Assembly: GCF_014534645.1 (NCBI RefSeq)
Contig: NZ_JACVQF010000233.1
Coordinates: forward strand, 1-64,000
DNA length: 64,000 nucleotides
Source of the DNA: Streptomyces griseicoloratus
Lineage (GTDB): Bacteria > Actinomycetota > Actinomycetes > Streptomycetales > Streptomycetaceae
Direction: 5' to 3'
Below, in pieces: positions 26,552-38,504 of this stretch. The notes below the pieces were generated by a model. It made no database searches and was not told the origin of the DNA. It was given only the letters and a program-made list of their open reading frames with translations. Within the stretch, counting starts at the first letter, position 1. Every line of letters starts with the position of its first letter. A program made the translations under genes and the position numbers.

Positions 26552-27844
26552 GTGCGTGAATACCTGCTGACGCTCTGCATCACGGCCGCGGTGACGTACC
26601 TGCTGACAGGACCGGTACGGAAGTTCGCGATCGTGGCGGGGGCGATGCCGGAGATCCGGGCCCGTGACGTGCACCGGGAACCCACTCCGCGCCTCGGCGG
26701 GATCGCGATGTTCTTCGGGCTCTGCGCGGGCCTGCTGGTCGCGGACCACCTGACCAACCTCAACGAGGTCTTCGAGACGTCCAATGAGCCCAGGGCCCTG
26801 CTCTCCGGCGCCGCCCTGATCTGGCTGATCGGCGTCCTCGACGACAAGTTCGAGATCGACGCCCTGATCAAGCTGGGCGGCCAGATGATCGCCGCCGGCG
26901 TGATGGTGGTGCAGGGCCTGACGATCCTGTGGATCCCGGTCCCCGGCGTCGGCAACGTGGCGCTGACCCAGTGGCAGGGCACGCTGCTGACGGTGGCGCT
27001 GGTCGTCATCACCATCAACGCGGTCAACTTCGTGGACGGCCTCGACGGCCTCGCCTCCGGCATGGTGTGCATCGCGGCGGCCGCGTTCTTCATGTACGCC
27101 TACCGGATCTGGTACTCGTACGGCATCGAGGCCGCCGCACCCGCGACGCTGTTCGCCGCCATCCTCATGGGCATGTGCCTGGGCTTCCTGCCGCACAACA
27201 TGCACCCCGCCCGGATCTTCATGGGCGACTCGGGCTCGATGCTGATCGGCCTCGTGCTGGCCGCCGGCGCGATCTCGGTGACGGGGCAGGTCGACCCGGA
27301 CGCGATGCGGCTGTTCTCCGGCTCGGAGCGCAACACCGTGCACCAGATGGTGCCGGTCTACATCCCGCTGCTGATGCCGCTGACGATCATCGCGATCCCG
27401 GCCGCCGACCTGATCCTGGCGATCGTCCGGCGCACCTGGCGCGGCCAGTCGCCGTTCGCCGCGGACCGCGGGCACCTGCACCACCGCCTGCTGGAGATCG
27501 GCCACTCCCACAGCCGCGCGGTGCTCATCATGTACTTCTTCTCGGCACTGATCGCGTTCGGCGCGCTCGCCTACTCCGTGAACGCCGCGTCGATGTGGAT
27601 CGTGCTGAGCGTCGTCTTCCTCAGTGCGATCGGCCTGATCCTGCTCCTGCTGCCGCGCTTCACCCCGCGCGCCCCGCGCTGGGCCGAGCGCTTCGTCCCG
27701 CCCCGCTACCGCCGGCGCCGGGCGGCGGCCGCCGAGGCCGCGGTGGCCGGCATGGAGGAGGCCGAGGAGCGCGTCCCCGTCGCCGCGGGCGTCTCGGGCG
27801 TCAACGGCGCTACCGCCGTGGGACCCCGTTCGCGGGCAAGGTAA
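26552..27844 (+). CDS. WecA/TagO-like polyprenyl-phosphate N-acetylhexosamine-1-phosphate transferase
   Basis: This integral membrane enzyme of the MraY/WecA family links a UDP-sugar phosphate (usually GlcNAc-1-P) to undecaprenyl phosphate, starting wall polymers. The 430-residue protein has about 11 membrane helices and the family motifs GVLDDKFEID, NAVNFVDGLDGLASG, FMGDSGSMLIG and the cytosolic HLHHRL loop; the C-terminus is a charged tail. GTG 26552 has GGGGAAG upstream; GTG 26540 is the alternative. It precedes the atp operon, as in other actinobacteria, and together with the LCP protein at 19.9-21.1 kb fits teichoic-acid-type polymer synthesis. Confidence 0.92.
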   Translation: MREYLLTLCITAAVTYLLTGPVRKFAIVAGAMPEIRARDVHREPTPRLGGIAMFFGLCAGLLVADHLTNLNEVFETSNEPRALLSGAALIWLIGVLDDKFEIDALIKLGGQMIAAGVMVVQGLTILWIPVPGVGNVALTQWQGTLLTVALVVITINAVNFVDGLDGLASGMVCIAAAAFFMYAYRIWYSYGIEAAAPATLFAAILMGMCLGFLPHNMHPARIFMGDSGSMLIGLVLAAGAISVTGQVDPDAMRLFSGSERNTVHQMVPVYIPLLMPLTIIAIPAADLILAIVRRTWRGQSPFAADRGHLHHRLLEIGHSHSRAVLIMYFFSALIAFGALAYSVNAASMWIVLSVVFLSAIGLILLLLPRFTPRAPRWAERFVPPRYRRRRAAAAEAAVAGMEEAEERVPVAAGVSGVNGATAVGPRSRAR

Positions 27845-28131
27845 GAATCTGACTAGAGCATTGCCAACTCGTGGGGGAACGAATCTCCCCAATACCAGAC
27901 AATCCGGTGCTGTGTTTGCACAAACGCGCAGGGTCACTCTCATGTGTGACAGCAAGCACACCCTCAGGTAAAGACCTCATCAAATAGTTTGTGATACGGT
28001 TCACGAGAACCCCCCGGATAGAGCCGAAGGACCGTAGTGCGACGGTCTCTTGGCGTGAGGTCACCACTCAGCCCGGGACTACGCTCGTCCATGACGACAC
28101 CCTGCCCCCTGTGAAAAGCGGAGTTGCCGCC
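27845..28131 (+). promoter_or_regulatory. region upstream of the atp operon
   Basis: The 287 bases are AT-richer than their surroundings and must hold the atp operon promoter. They contain a small palindrome GTTTGCACAAAC at 27914-27925 and a near repeat GTGTGAC...GCACAC just after it, possible regulator sites, and TTTGTGATACGGTT around 27989-28002 with a -10-like GATACG. None can be assigned firmly. Confidence 0.35.
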
Positions 28132-28566
28132 ATGCCGTCCAATGACGTCCGGATCCTGCTTCAGGCTGCCGTGCCCACGGCTGCCGTCGGCGCCGTAGCC
28201 GCCGTCGTCAGCGGTGTGGTCGCCGGCGGCAAGGGAGCGGTCGGCGCCGTGGTGGGAACGCTGGTGGTGATCCTCTTCATGGGGCTCGGCCTCTACATCC
28301 TGCAGCGCACCGCCAAATCGCTTCCGCACCTCTTCCAGGCGATGGGCCTGATGCTCTACGCGGCGCAGATCCTCCTGCTGTTCATCTTCGTCGCCGCGTT
28401 CAAGAACACGACGCTGTTCAACCCCCGGGCCTTCGCGCTCACCCTGGTCGCCGGCACCCTCGCCTGGATCGCCGCCCAGACGCGTGCCCACATGAAGTCC
28501 AAGATCCTCTACGTCGAGCCCGAGTCGACGGGCGAGAAGCCCGAAAAGACGGGCCACTCGTCGTGA
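28132..28566 (+). CDS. atpI: ATP synthase protein I
   Basis: AtpI is a small membrane protein thought to help assemble the c-ring. The 144-residue product has four hydrophobic segments and a polar C-terminal tail (EPESTGEKPEKTGHSS). ATG 28132 is supported by AGCGGAG upstream; GTG 28111 is possible. It is the first gene of atpIBEFHAGDC. The 225-base gap to atpB may hold another promoter. Confidence 0.9.
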   Translation: MPSNDVRILLQAAVPTAAVGAVAAVVSGVVAGGKGAVGAVVGTLVVILFMGLGLYILQRTAKSLPHLFQAMGLMLYAAQILLLFIFVAAFKNTTLFNPRAFALTLVAGTLAWIAAQTRAHMKSKILYVEPESTGEKPEKTGHSS

Positions 28567-28791
28567 GGGGTAGGGCCGGGATAAAGAGGCATGCGCAGTC
28601 CTGCTATCGTCCGGTGCCAACTGCGGCATCGCGGGCGCGGGCATTCGAGCTGACGCCTGCTCAATCGCGAGGCGAGATGCCCCACAGCCGCCCCCACATC
28701 CGTAACACCAGTCCCGTGCCGAACCGCGGCCACGCGCCGCGCCGACACAACGAGGTTGCCGTACCTATGCGCCACGATGAAGGAGCCCGCG

Positions 28792-29619
28792 GTGAGTGCT
28801 GACCCGACGCAGGTGCTCGCCTTCGAGACCGACTGCCACATCTTCGACGGCTGCGGATTCGCCGAGGTCTCCCCGGGCCTGCACTCGTTCCTGTTCCAGC
28901 CTCTCTGGGGCGACGCGGACAGCAACCTGTACTTCAACAAGACGATGCTGCTGGCGCTGCTCGGCTCGATCATCGTCGTCGGCTTCTTCTGGGCCGCCTT
29001 CCGCAGGCCGCAGGTCGTCCCGGGCAAGCTGCAGATGGTCGCCGAGGCGGGCTACGACTTCATCCGGCGCGGTGTCGTCTACGAGACCATCGGCAAGAAG
29101 GAGGGCGAGAAGTACGTCCCCCTCGTGGTCTCGCTGTTCTTCTTCGTCTGGATGATGAACCTCTGGTCGATCATTCCGGTCGCCCAGTTCCCGGTCACCT
29201 CGATCATCGCGTACCCGATGATCCTGGCCCTGATCGTCTACATCCTGTGGGTGTCGCTGACCTTCAAGCGCCACGGCTTCGTCGGCTTCTGGAAGAACGT
29301 CACCGGCTACGACAAGTCGCTCGGCCCGGTGCTTCCCCTGGCCATGCTGATCGAGCTGTTCTCGAACCTGCTGATCCGGCCGTTCACCCACGCCGTCCGA
29401 CTCTTCGCCAACATGTTCGCGGGCCACACCCTGCTGCTGCTCTTCACGATCGCCAGCTGGTACCTGCTGAACGGCGTCGGCATCGCCTACGCGGGTGTCT
29501 CGTTCGTGATGGTCATCGTGATGACCGCCTTCGAGCTGTTCATCCAGGCCCTGCAGGCGTACGTGTTCGTCCTGCTGACCTGCACCTACATCCAGGGCGC
29601 GCTGGCCGAGCACCACTGA
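28792..29619 (+). CDS. atpB: ATP synthase subunit a (Fo)
   Basis: Subunit a forms the proton half-channels against the c-ring. The 275-residue membrane protein contains the essential arginine in the helix NLLIRPFTHAVRLFANMFAGH and the conserved terminal helices. GTG 28792 lies eight bases after GAAGGAG; the in-frame ATGs upstream lack sites. Confidence 0.96.
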   Translation: MSADPTQVLAFETDCHIFDGCGFAEVSPGLHSFLFQPLWGDADSNLYFNKTMLLALLGSIIVVGFFWAAFRRPQVVPGKLQMVAEAGYDFIRRGVVYETIGKKEGEKYVPLVVSLFFFVWMMNLWSIIPVAQFPVTSIIAYPMILALIVYILWVSLTFKRHGFVGFWKNVTGYDKSLGPVLPLAMLIELFSNLLIRPFTHAVRLFANMFAGHTLLLLFTIASWYLLNGVGIAYAGVSFVMVIVMTAFELFIQALQAYVFVLLTCTYIQGALAEHH

Positions 29620-29928
<309 letters not shown>

Positions 29929-29969
29929 TCGCTGACCCCAGACCAGCCGACTAGGCGAAAGGCACACAC

Positions 29970-30515
29970 ATGAGCCAGCTGCTCACGATCGCGGCCGCGG
30001 AGGGTGAGAACCCTCTCGTCCCGCCGATCCCCGAGCTTGTCATCGGCCTGATCGCCTTCGTCATCGTCTTCGGCTTCCTCGCCAAGAAGCTGCTCCCGAA
30101 CATCAACAAGGTTCTGGAAGAGCGTCGCGAGGCCATCGAGGGCGGTATCGAGAAGGCCGAGGCCGCGCAGACCGAGGCCCAGAGCGTTCTTGAGCAGTAC
30201 AAGGCTCAGCTCGCCGAGGCCCGGCACGAGGCCGCGCGCCTGCGCCAGGAGGCGCAGGAGCAGGGCGCCACGCTCATCGCCGAGATGCGCGCGGAGGGCC
30301 AGCGGCAGCGTGAGGAGATCATCGCCGCCGGTCACGCCCAGATCGAGGCCGACCGCAAGGCCGCTGCCTCGGCGCTGCGCCAGGACGTCGGCAAGCTCGC
30401 CACCGAACTGGCCGGCAAGCTCGTCGGCGAGTCCCTCGAGGACCACGCCCGGCAGAGCCGTGTCATCGACCGCTTCCTGGACGAGCTCGACCAGAAGGCC
30501 GAGGCCACGCGATGA
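29970..30515 (+). CDS. atpF: ATP synthase subunit b (Fo)
   Basis: Subunit b is the peripheral stalk. The 181-residue protein has one membrane helix at about residues 22-44 and a long charged coiled coil rich in Glu, Ala, Arg and Gln. ATG 29970 follows GGCGAAAGG. Its stop overlaps the atpH ATG by four bases, so the two stalk subunits are translationally coupled. Confidence 0.96.
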   Translation: MSQLLTIAAAEGENPLVPPIPELVIGLIAFVIVFGFLAKKLLPNINKVLEERREAIEGGIEKAEAAQTEAQSVLEQYKAQLAEARHEAARLRQEAQEQGATLIAEMRAEGQRQREEIIAAGHAQIEADRKAAASALRQDVGKLATELAGKLVGESLEDHARQSRVIDRFLDELDQKAEATR

Positions 30516-31327
30516 ACGGAGCGAGCCGCGAGGCCCTGGCCGCCGCACGCGAGCGTCTCGACTCGCTGACGGACTCCACGTCCGTGGACGCGAGCTCGCT
30601 CGCCGAGGAGCTGGCCGCCGTCACCGCGCTGCTCGACCGCGAGGTGTCGCTGCGTCGGGTCCTCACCGACCCGGCGCAGGCCGGCGAGGCCAAGGCCGAA
30701 CTCGCCCAGCGCCTCTTCGGCACCCAGGTCAGCGGTCCGGCCGCCGACCTGGTGTCCGGCATGGTGCGTTCCCGCTGGTCGCAGTCCCGCGACCTGGTGG
30801 ACGCGCTGGAGGAGCTGGCGAACACCGCCGACCTCACCGCCGCGCAGAAGGCGAACAAGCTCGACGACGTCGAGGACGAGCTGTTCCGGTTCAGCCGGAT
30901 CGTCTCCTCGAACACCGAGCTGCGCGCCGCGCTGACCGACCGCAAGGCCACCACCTCGGCCAAGGGCGAGCTGCTGCGCAGCCTGCTCGGCGGCCGGGCG
31001 GCCGTGACCACCGAGCGTCTGGTGACGCGCCTTGTGACCGCGCCCCGGGGACGTAGCCTGGAGTCGGGACTCGAGTCCCTGTCCAAGCTCGCCGCCGAGC
31101 GCCGGGACCGCATGGTCGCCGTCGTCACCTCGGCGGTGCCGCTGAGCGACACGCAGAAGCAGCGCCTCGGCGCCGCCCTCGCCAAGCTCTACGGCCGCCG
31201 GATGCACCTCAACCTCGACGTGGACCCCGAGGTCGTCGGCGGCATCCGGGTGCAGGTCGGCGACGAGGTCATCAACGGCTCCATCGCGGACCGTCTCGAG
31301 GACGCCGGCCGCCGCCTGGCGGGCTAG
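30512..31327 (+). CDS. atpH: ATP synthase subunit delta (F1)
   Basis: Delta joins the b stalk to the top of F1. At 271 residues it is longer than the E. coli protein (177), as is usual in actinobacteria: an N-terminal extension of about 90 residues precedes the OSCP domain, which ends in the conserved [23 protein letters not shown] 30512 overlaps atpF. Confidence 0.95.
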   Translation: MNGASREALAAARERLDSLTDSTSVDASSLAEELAAVTALLDREVSLRRVLTDPAQAGEAKAELAQRLFGTQVSGPAADLVSGMVRSRWSQSRDLVDALEELANTADLTAAQKANKLDDVEDELFRFSRIVSSNTELRAALTDRKATTSAKGELLRSLLGGRAAVTTERLVTRLVTAPRGRSLESGLESLSKLAAERRDRMVAVVTSAVPLSDTQKQRLGAALAKLYGRRMHLNLDVDPEVVGGIRVQVGDEVINGSIADRLEDAGRRLAG

Positions 31328-31368
31328 CGCCCCCGGGCAGCAGAACAACAAAGCAGTACGTACTTACG

Positions 31369-31434
31369 ACGGCCCTGGTTGGGCCGTGCAGAGGATTCAC
31401 CTCTTATTGGGGGGAGTCCCTTCTACCCCCCAAG
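31369..31434 (+). repeat. two hairpins in the atpH-atpA gap
   Basis: ACGGCCC-TGGTT-GGGCCGT (31369-31387) is a perfect 7-bp stem; TTGGGGGG at 31407-31414 pairs with CCCCCCAA at 31426-31433. They lie inside the operon between delta and alpha, so they probably protect or tune the mRNA rather than end it. The second resembles short G-run repeats common between Streptomyces genes. Confidence 0.55.
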
Positions 31435-31472
31435 TGAAACTTCGGGCCCAACAAGGAGAGCAGGGAACTCAG

Positions 31473-33062
31473 ATGGCGGAGCTCACGATCCGGCCGGAGG
31501 AGATCCGGGATGCGCTGGAGAACTTCGTCCAGTCGTACAAGCCGGACGCGGCCTCGCGCGAGGAGGTCGGTACGGTCACCCTTGCCGGCGACGGCATCGC
31601 GAAGGTCGAGGGCCTGCCCTCGGCCATGGCCAACGAGCTGCTGAAGTTCGAGGACGGCACCCTCGGCCTCGCCCTCAACCTCGAGGAGCGCGAGATCGGT
31701 GCCATCGTCCTCGGTGAGTTCAGCGGCATCGAGGAGGGCCAGCCGGTCACCCGCACCGGCGAGGTCCTGTCGGTCGCCGTGGGCGAGGGTTACCTCGGCC
31801 GCGTCGTCGACCCCCTCGGCAACCCGATCGACGGCCTCGGCGAGATCGAGACGTCCGGCCGACGCGCCCTCGAGCTGCAGGCCCCCACGGTCATGCAGCG
31901 CAAGTCGGTGCACGAGCCGATGGAGACCGGCTACAAGGCCGTCGACGCCATGACCCCGATCGGCCGTGGTCAGCGTCAGCTGATCATCGGCGACCGCCAG
32001 ACCGGCAAGACCGCCCTGGCCGTCGACACGATCATCAACCAGCGCGACAACTGGCGCACCGGCGACCCGAACAAGCAGGTCCGCTGCATCTACGTCGCCA
32101 TCGGCCAGAAGGGCTCCACCATCGCGTCGGTCCGCCGCGCGCTGGAGGAGAACGGCGCGCTGGAGTACACGACCATCGTCGCCGCCCCGGCGTCCGACCC
32201 GGCCGGCTTCAAGTACCTGGCGCCGTACACCGGCTCGGCCATCGGCCAGCAGTGGATGTACGAGGGCAAGCACGTCCTGATCATCTTCGACGACCTGTCG
32301 AAGCAGGCCGACGCCTACCGCGCCGTGTCGCTGCTGCTGCGCCGCCCGCCGGGCCGCGAGGCCTACCCGGGTGACGTCTTCTACCTGCACTCCCGGCTGC
32401 TGGAGCGCTGCGCCAAGCTCTCCGACGACATGGGTGCCGGCTCGATGACCGGTCTGCCGATCGTCGAGACCAAGGCCAACGACGTCTCGGCGTTCATCCC
32501 GACCAACGTCATCTCCATCACCGACGGCCAGTGCTTCCTGGAGTCCGACCTGTTCAACGCCGGCCAGCGCCCGGCCCTGAACGTCGGTATCTCGGTCTCC
32601 CGCGTCGGTGGCTCCGCCCAGCACAAGGCGATGAAGCAGGTCTCCGGCCGTCTGCGCGTGGACCTCGCCCAGTTCCGTGAGCTGGAGGCGTTCGCCGCCT
32701 TCGGTTCCGACCTGGACGCCGCGTCGAAGGCGCAGCTGGAGCGCGGTCAGCGCATGGTCGAGCTGCTGAAGCAGGACCAGTACCAGCCGATGGCCACCGA
32801 GGACCAGGTCGTCTCCGTCTGGGCCGGCACCACCGGCAAGATGGACGACGTGCCGGTCGCCGACATCCGCCGCTTCGAGAAGGAGCTGCTGGAGTACCTG
32901 CACCGCAAGGAGCAGGGCCTCATGACCTCCATCAAGGAGGGCGGCAAGATGTCCGACGACACCCTGCAGGCCGTCGCCGACGCGATCTCGGCGTTCAAGA
33001 AGCAGTTCGAGACCTCGGACGGCAAGCTGCTCGGCGAGGACGCCCCGTCCGCCGCCAAGTGA
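31473..33062 (+). CDS. atpA: ATP synthase subunit alpha (F1)
   Basis: Alpha is the non-catalytic nucleotide-binding subunit of F1. The 529-residue protein has the P-loop [13 protein letters not shown], the [15 protein letters not shown] segment and the arginine-finger region [16 protein letters not shown] 31473 follows AAGGAGAG; an upstream ATG at 31386 in the same frame is inside the leader and is not preferred. Confidence 0.97.
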   Translation: MAELTIRPEEIRDALENFVQSYKPDAASREEVGTVTLAGDGIAKVEGLPSAMANELLKFEDGTLGLALNLEEREIGAIVLGEFSGIEEGQPVTRTGEVLSVAVGEGYLGRVVDPLGNPIDGLGEIETSGRRALELQAPTVMQRKSVHEPMETGYKAVDAMTPIGRGQRQLIIGDRQTGKTALAVDTIINQRDNWRTGDPNKQVRCIYVAIGQKGSTIASVRRALEENGALEYTTIVAAPASDPAGFKYLAPYTGSAIGQQWMYEGKHVLIIFDDLSKQADAYRAVSLLLRRPPGREAYPGDVFYLHSRLLERCAKLSDDMGAGSMTGLPIVETKANDVSAFIPTNVISITDGQCFLESDLFNAGQRPALNVGISVSRVGGSAQHKAMKQVSGRLRVDLAQFRELEAFAAFGSDLDAASKAQLERGQRMVELLKQDQYQPMATEDQVVSVWAGTTGKMDDVPVADIRRFEKELLEYLHRKEQGLMTSIKEGGKMSDDTLQAVADAISAFKKQFETSDGKLLGEDAPSAAK

Positions 33063-33083
33063 CGTAAGGAAGGGACCTGACTC

Positions 33084-35437
<2,354 letters not shown>

Positions 35438-35452
35438 GCCTGCGGCTCTTGT

Positions 35453-35479
35453 GAGGGGGCGGGCGCGTCCCGCCCCCTC
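35453..35479 (+). terminator. strong hairpin between atpD and atpC
   Basis: Perfect 11-bp arms GAGGGGGCGGG and CCCGCCCCCTC with loop CGCGT lie 16 bases after the atpD stop. There is no T-tract. Placed inside the operon it should reduce or stop transcription into atpC, or mark a processing site. Confidence 0.7.
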
Positions 35480-35546
35480 GTCCACGCCCCTTAGACTTGT
35501 AACCAACACCCGGCAGAACCGCCGGGTGGTGACCCGAGGAGCCACC

Positions 35547-35921
35547 TTGGCTGCTGAGCTGCACGTCGCGCTGGTCGCGGCCGACCGAGAGGTCTGGTCC
35601 GGCGAGGCCACCCTGGTCGTCGCGCGCACCACGTCCGGCGACATCGGCGTCATGCCCGGTCACCAGCCGCTGCTCGGTGTGCTGGAGTCGGGCCCGGTGA
35701 CCATCCGTACGAGTGATGGTGGGACGGTCGTCGCCGCGGTGCACGGCGGTTTCATCTCGTTCGCGGACAACAAGCTGTCGCTGCTGGCCGAGATCGCCGA
35801 ACTGTCGGACGAGATCGATGTCCAGCGCGCGGAGCGGGAGCTCGAGCGTGCGAAGGCGGAGGGCGACGCCACCGCCGAACGCCGTGCGGACGTGCGACTG
35901 CGCGCGGCGGCGGGGCGCTGA
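35547..35921 (+). CDS. atpC: ATP synthase subunit epsilon (F1)
   Basis: Epsilon joins the c-ring to gamma and inhibits ATP hydrolysis. The 124-residue protein has the N-terminal beta sandwich (LHVALVAADREVWSGEA, GDIGVMPGHQPLLGVLESG) and a C-terminal helical hairpin rich in Glu, Arg and Ala. It starts at TTG 35547, seven bases after CGAGGA, a weak start that with the preceding hairpin would keep its output low. Confidence 0.95.
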   Translation: MAAELHVALVAADREVWSGEATLVVARTTSGDIGVMPGHQPLLGVLESGPVTIRTSDGGTVVAAVHGGFISFADNKLSLLAEIAELSDEIDVQRAERELERAKAEGDATAERRADVRLRAAAGR

Positions 35922-35945
35922 CGACCGCGCCGTGCTATGACGTCA

Positions 35946-35993
35946 CTCAGCCGCGGCTGGGACCGGAGCGATCCGGACCCGGCCGCGGCTGAG
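35946..35993 (+). terminator. atp operon terminator
   Basis: Perfect 12-bp arms CTCAGCCGCGGC (35946-35957) and GCCGCGGCTGAG (35982-35993) enclose a second hairpin CCGGA-GCGA-TCCGG. A run TGTTTTTT follows about 12 bases later. Confidence 0.8.
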
Positions 35994-36049
35994 GCAGATC
36001 CGGGTGTTTTTTCCGTTCCGTTACCTAGGAGACGAGGAGGTCGGTGCCG

Positions 36050-36496
36050 ATGGTCCTCGCTCTGACTGTGTGCGGAATTGTCGTCGCCCTGGTGGTGATC
36101 GGGCTCTTCGTCTTCGGTCTGCGCCGCCGGCTGATCCAGCGCTCGGGCGGCACCTTCGACTGCTCCCTGCGGTGGGACGCCCCCGAGGAGGGCGACACCG
36201 GCGGCAAGGGCTGGGCCTATGGAGTGGCCCGCTACAACGGCGACCGGATCGAGTGGTACCGGGTCTTCTCGTACTCCCCCCGTCCGCGCCGCGTTCTTGA
36301 GCGCTCCGCGATCGAGGTGGCCGGCCGCCGTGTCCCCGAGGGCGAGGAGGAGCTGGCCCTGCTCTCGGACGCCGTGGTCCTCGCGTGTCTGCACCGGGGC
36401 ACACGGCTCGAACTGGCGATGAGCGAAGACGCGCTGACCGGATTTCTCGCGTGGCTGGAGGCAGCCCCGCCCGGACAGCGAGTGAATGTGGCGTAG
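36050..36496 (+). CDS. DUF2550 family membrane-anchored protein
   Basis: A 148-residue protein with one N-terminal membrane helix (about residues 3-25) and a cytoplasmic domain containing GGTFDCSLRW, GWAYGVARYNGDRIEWYRVFS and ending in an acidic helix. The family follows atpC in many actinobacteria; its function is unknown. ATG 36050 has GAGGAGG nine bases upstream; GTG 36044 is too close to it. Its TAG lies in the loop of a very strong hairpin. Confidence 0.85.
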   Translation: MVLALTVCGIVVALVVIGLFVFGLRRRLIQRSGGTFDCSLRWDAPEEGDTGGKGWAYGVARYNGDRIEWYRVFSYSPRPRRVLERSAIEVAGRRVPEGEEELALLSDAVVLACLHRGTRLELAMSEDALTGFLAWLEAAPPGQRVNVA

Positions 36497-36512
36497 CCAC
36501 ATTCACTCGCTG
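36476..36512. terminator. 17-bp perfect-stem bidirectional terminator
   Basis: CAGCGAGTGAATGTGGC and its exact complement flank the loop GTA; the stop codon TAG of the DUF2550 gene spans loop and second arm (36494-36496). It separates this gene from the convergent chitinase gene and can act on both strands. Confidence 0.85.
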
Positions 36513-36546
36513 GGTGGGGGTCCCCCCGGGCGAAGCCTGGGGGAGC
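36513..36546. repeat. Streptomyces-type interspersed mini-repeat
   Basis: The sequence GTGGGGGTCCCCCCGGGCGA then AGCCTGGGGGAG folds as CCCCCGGGC-GAA-GCCTGGGGG (9 bp with one G-T pair). From memory, this exact pattern is widespread between Streptomyces genes. It lies between the bidirectional terminator and the chitinase stop codon. Confidence 0.6.
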
Positions 36547-36576
36547 GTCAACGTCGCTTGGGTATCTCTCGGGTGA

Positions 36577-38400
36577 CTACTGCAGGCCGCTGTCGATGGC
36601 GCTCACCAGTTCGCCGTTGGCGGTGTCACCGCTGAACTCCCAGAAGAAGGCGCCGCCCAGGCCCTGGTTGCCGGCCCATGCCATCTTCGACTTGACGGTG
36701 GCCGGGGTGTCGTACGACCACCAGTTGGTGCCGCAGTGCGCGTACGCCGTGCCGGCGACGGTGCCGGTGGCCGGGCAGCTGTTCTTGAGGACCTTGTAGT
36801 CCTCGATGCCCGCCTCGTAGGTGCCGGCGGCCGGTCCGGTCGCGGTGCCGCCGGGCGCGGACTGGGTGACGCCGGTCCAGCCGCGGCCGTAGAAGCCGAT
36901 GCCGAGCAGCAGCTTGCTCGCCGGGACGCCGGTCGCCTTGAACTTCGCGATCGCGTCGGCGGAGGTGAAGCCCTGCTGCGGGATGCCGGCGTACGAGGTC
37001 AGCGGCGAGTGCGGGGCGGTGGGGCCGTTCTTCGCCCAGGCGCCGAAGAAGTCGTACGTCATCACGTTGTACCAGTCGATGTACTGCGCGGCCGGGCCGT
37101 AGTCGGCGGCTTCGATCTTGCCGCCGTCGGACGCGTCCGCGGTGACGGCCGCGGTGACGAGGTCGTTGCCGAACTCGGCGCGCATGGCCTTCATCATGGT
37201 GCTGAAGGCGTTCTTGGCGCTGGTCGTGTCACAGCTCAGACCACAGGCGTTCGGGTACTCCCAGTCCAGGTCGATGCCGTCGAAGACATCGGCCCAGCGC
37301 GGGTCCTCGACCAGGTCGTGGCAGGACTTGGCGAAGGCGGCCGGGTTCTTCACGGCGTCGGGGAAGCCGCCGGACCAGGTCCAGCCGCCGAACGACCACA
37401 GCACCTTGATGTGCGGGTACTTGGCCTTCAGCTTGCGCAGCTGGTTGAAGTTGCCGCGCAGCGGCTGGTCCCAGGTGTCGGCGACGCCGTCGACGGACTG
37501 GTCGGCGGTGTACGCCTTGTCGTAGTCGGCGTAGGCGTCGCCGATGGTGCACTTGCCGCCCTGGACGTTGCCGAAGGCGTAGTTGATGTGCGTGATCTTC
37601 TCGGCGGAGCCGGAGGTGACCAGGTTCTTCACGTGGTAGTTGCGCCCGTAGACGCCCCAGTTGGTGAAGTAGCCGAGCTTGACCTTGTCGCCGCCGGGGT
37701 TGCCGCCGCCGTCGTCGCCGGTGGTGCGGACCTTGACGGCGCCGCTCACGGGGCCGGTCTGGTCGGCGGTGTCGCGGGCCTGGACCGTGTAGGAGTAGTC
37801 GGTGCCCTTGGTCAGGCCGGTGTCGGTGTACGAGGTGCCGGTGACGGTGGCGACCTTGGCGCCGTCGCGCAGGACGTCGTAGTTCTTGACGCCCTTGTCG
37901 TCGGTGGCCGCGGACCAGGTCAGCTTGACCGAGGTGTCGGTGATGTCGGAGGCGGTCGGCGTGCCGGGGGCGGAGGGGGCCGCGTCGCCGGGCTGAGAGG
38001 TGCCGTCGCAGCTGCCGCCGTTGAGCTTGCAGCCGGACGGGGAGCCGGAGCCGGTGCCGTTGAACCCGAAGGAGACGGACGCCCCGGGAGCGAGGGTGCC
38101 GTTCCAGCCGAGGTTCTTGGCGGTCCAGTGGTCACCGGAGTTGGTGACCGTGGCGTCCCAGGCGGAGGTGACCTTGGTGCCGGAGGGGAAGTCCCACTCG
38201 ACCGTCCAGGAGTTGATGGTCGTGGTGCCGGTGTTCTTCACCGTCCAGCTGCCGCCGAAGCCGGTGCCCCAGTCCGAGGTCTTGGTGAAGGTGGCCGTCG
38301 CGCTGGTGGCCGCCTGGGCGGGAGTCGCGAGTCCGACCAGCCCCGTGAGGGGGAGTGCCAGCGTCGCGGCCAGTGCCGCGGCTCTGTGTCTGAAGCGCAT
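36577..38400 (-). CDS. chiC: secreted family 18 chitinase with CBM2 and FnIII domains
   Basis: The enzyme hydrolyses chitin to chitooligosaccharides outside the cell. The 607-residue precursor has a signal peptide (MRFRHRAAALAATLAL, cleavage AQA/ATS near residue 30), a family 2 carbohydrate-binding module (about 31-135, WTVKNTGTTTINSWTVEW-type strands), a fibronectin type III domain (about 145-225), and a GH18 barrel (about 237-607) with the catalytic DGIDLDWEYP, whose Glu is the proton donor. ATG 38400 follows AAGGAGG. The promoter carries two chitin-type operators, and the two-component genes lie directly upstream, the arrangement of S. coelicolor/lividans chiC. Confidence 0.93.
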   Translation of the reverse strand: MRFRHRAAALAATLALPLTGLVGLATPAQAATSATATFTKTSDWGTGFGGSWTVKNTGTTTINSWTVEWDFPSGTKVTSAWDATVTNSGDHWTAKNLGWNGTLAPGASVSFGFNGTGSGSPSGCKLNGGSCDGTSQPGDAAPSAPGTPTASDITDTSVKLTWSAATDDKGVKNYDVLRDGAKVATVTGTSYTDTGLTKGTDYSYTVQARDTADQTGPVSGAVKVRTTGDDGGGNPGGDKVKLGYFTNWGVYGRNYHVKNLVTSGSAEKITHINYAFGNVQGGKCTIGDAYADYDKAYTADQSVDGVADTWDQPLRGNFNQLRKLKAKYPHIKVLWSFGGWTWSGGFPDAVKNPAAFAKSCHDLVEDPRWADVFDGIDLDWEYPNACGLSCDTTSAKNAFSTMMKAMRAEFGNDLVTAAVTADASDGGKIEAADYGPAAQYIDWYNVMTYDFFGAWAKNGPTAPHSPLTSYAGIPQQGFTSADAIAKFKATGVPASKLLLGIGFYGRGWTGVTQSAPGGTATGPAAGTYEAGIEDYKVLKNSCPATGTVAGTAYAHCGTNWWSYDTPATVKSKMAWAGNQGLGGAFFWEFSGDTANGELVSAIDSGLQ

Positions 38401-38475
38401 GGTGCGCCTCCTTATGTGGGGACCTGTGGGGATCTTGTTGTGGGCATGACTGAGCCGCATGCCCGCAGTGCCGCG

Positions 38476-38504
38476 AGAATAGAAAGGTCTGGACCACGGG
38501 TCAA
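38476..38504 (-). promoter_or_regulatory. chiC promoter
   Basis: On the minus strand TTGACC (38504-38499) and TATTCT (38481-38476) are separated by exactly 17 bases, a near-consensus sigma-70-type (HrdB) promoter. The transcript would start about 70 bases before the ATG. One operator fills the spacer. Confidence 0.8.
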
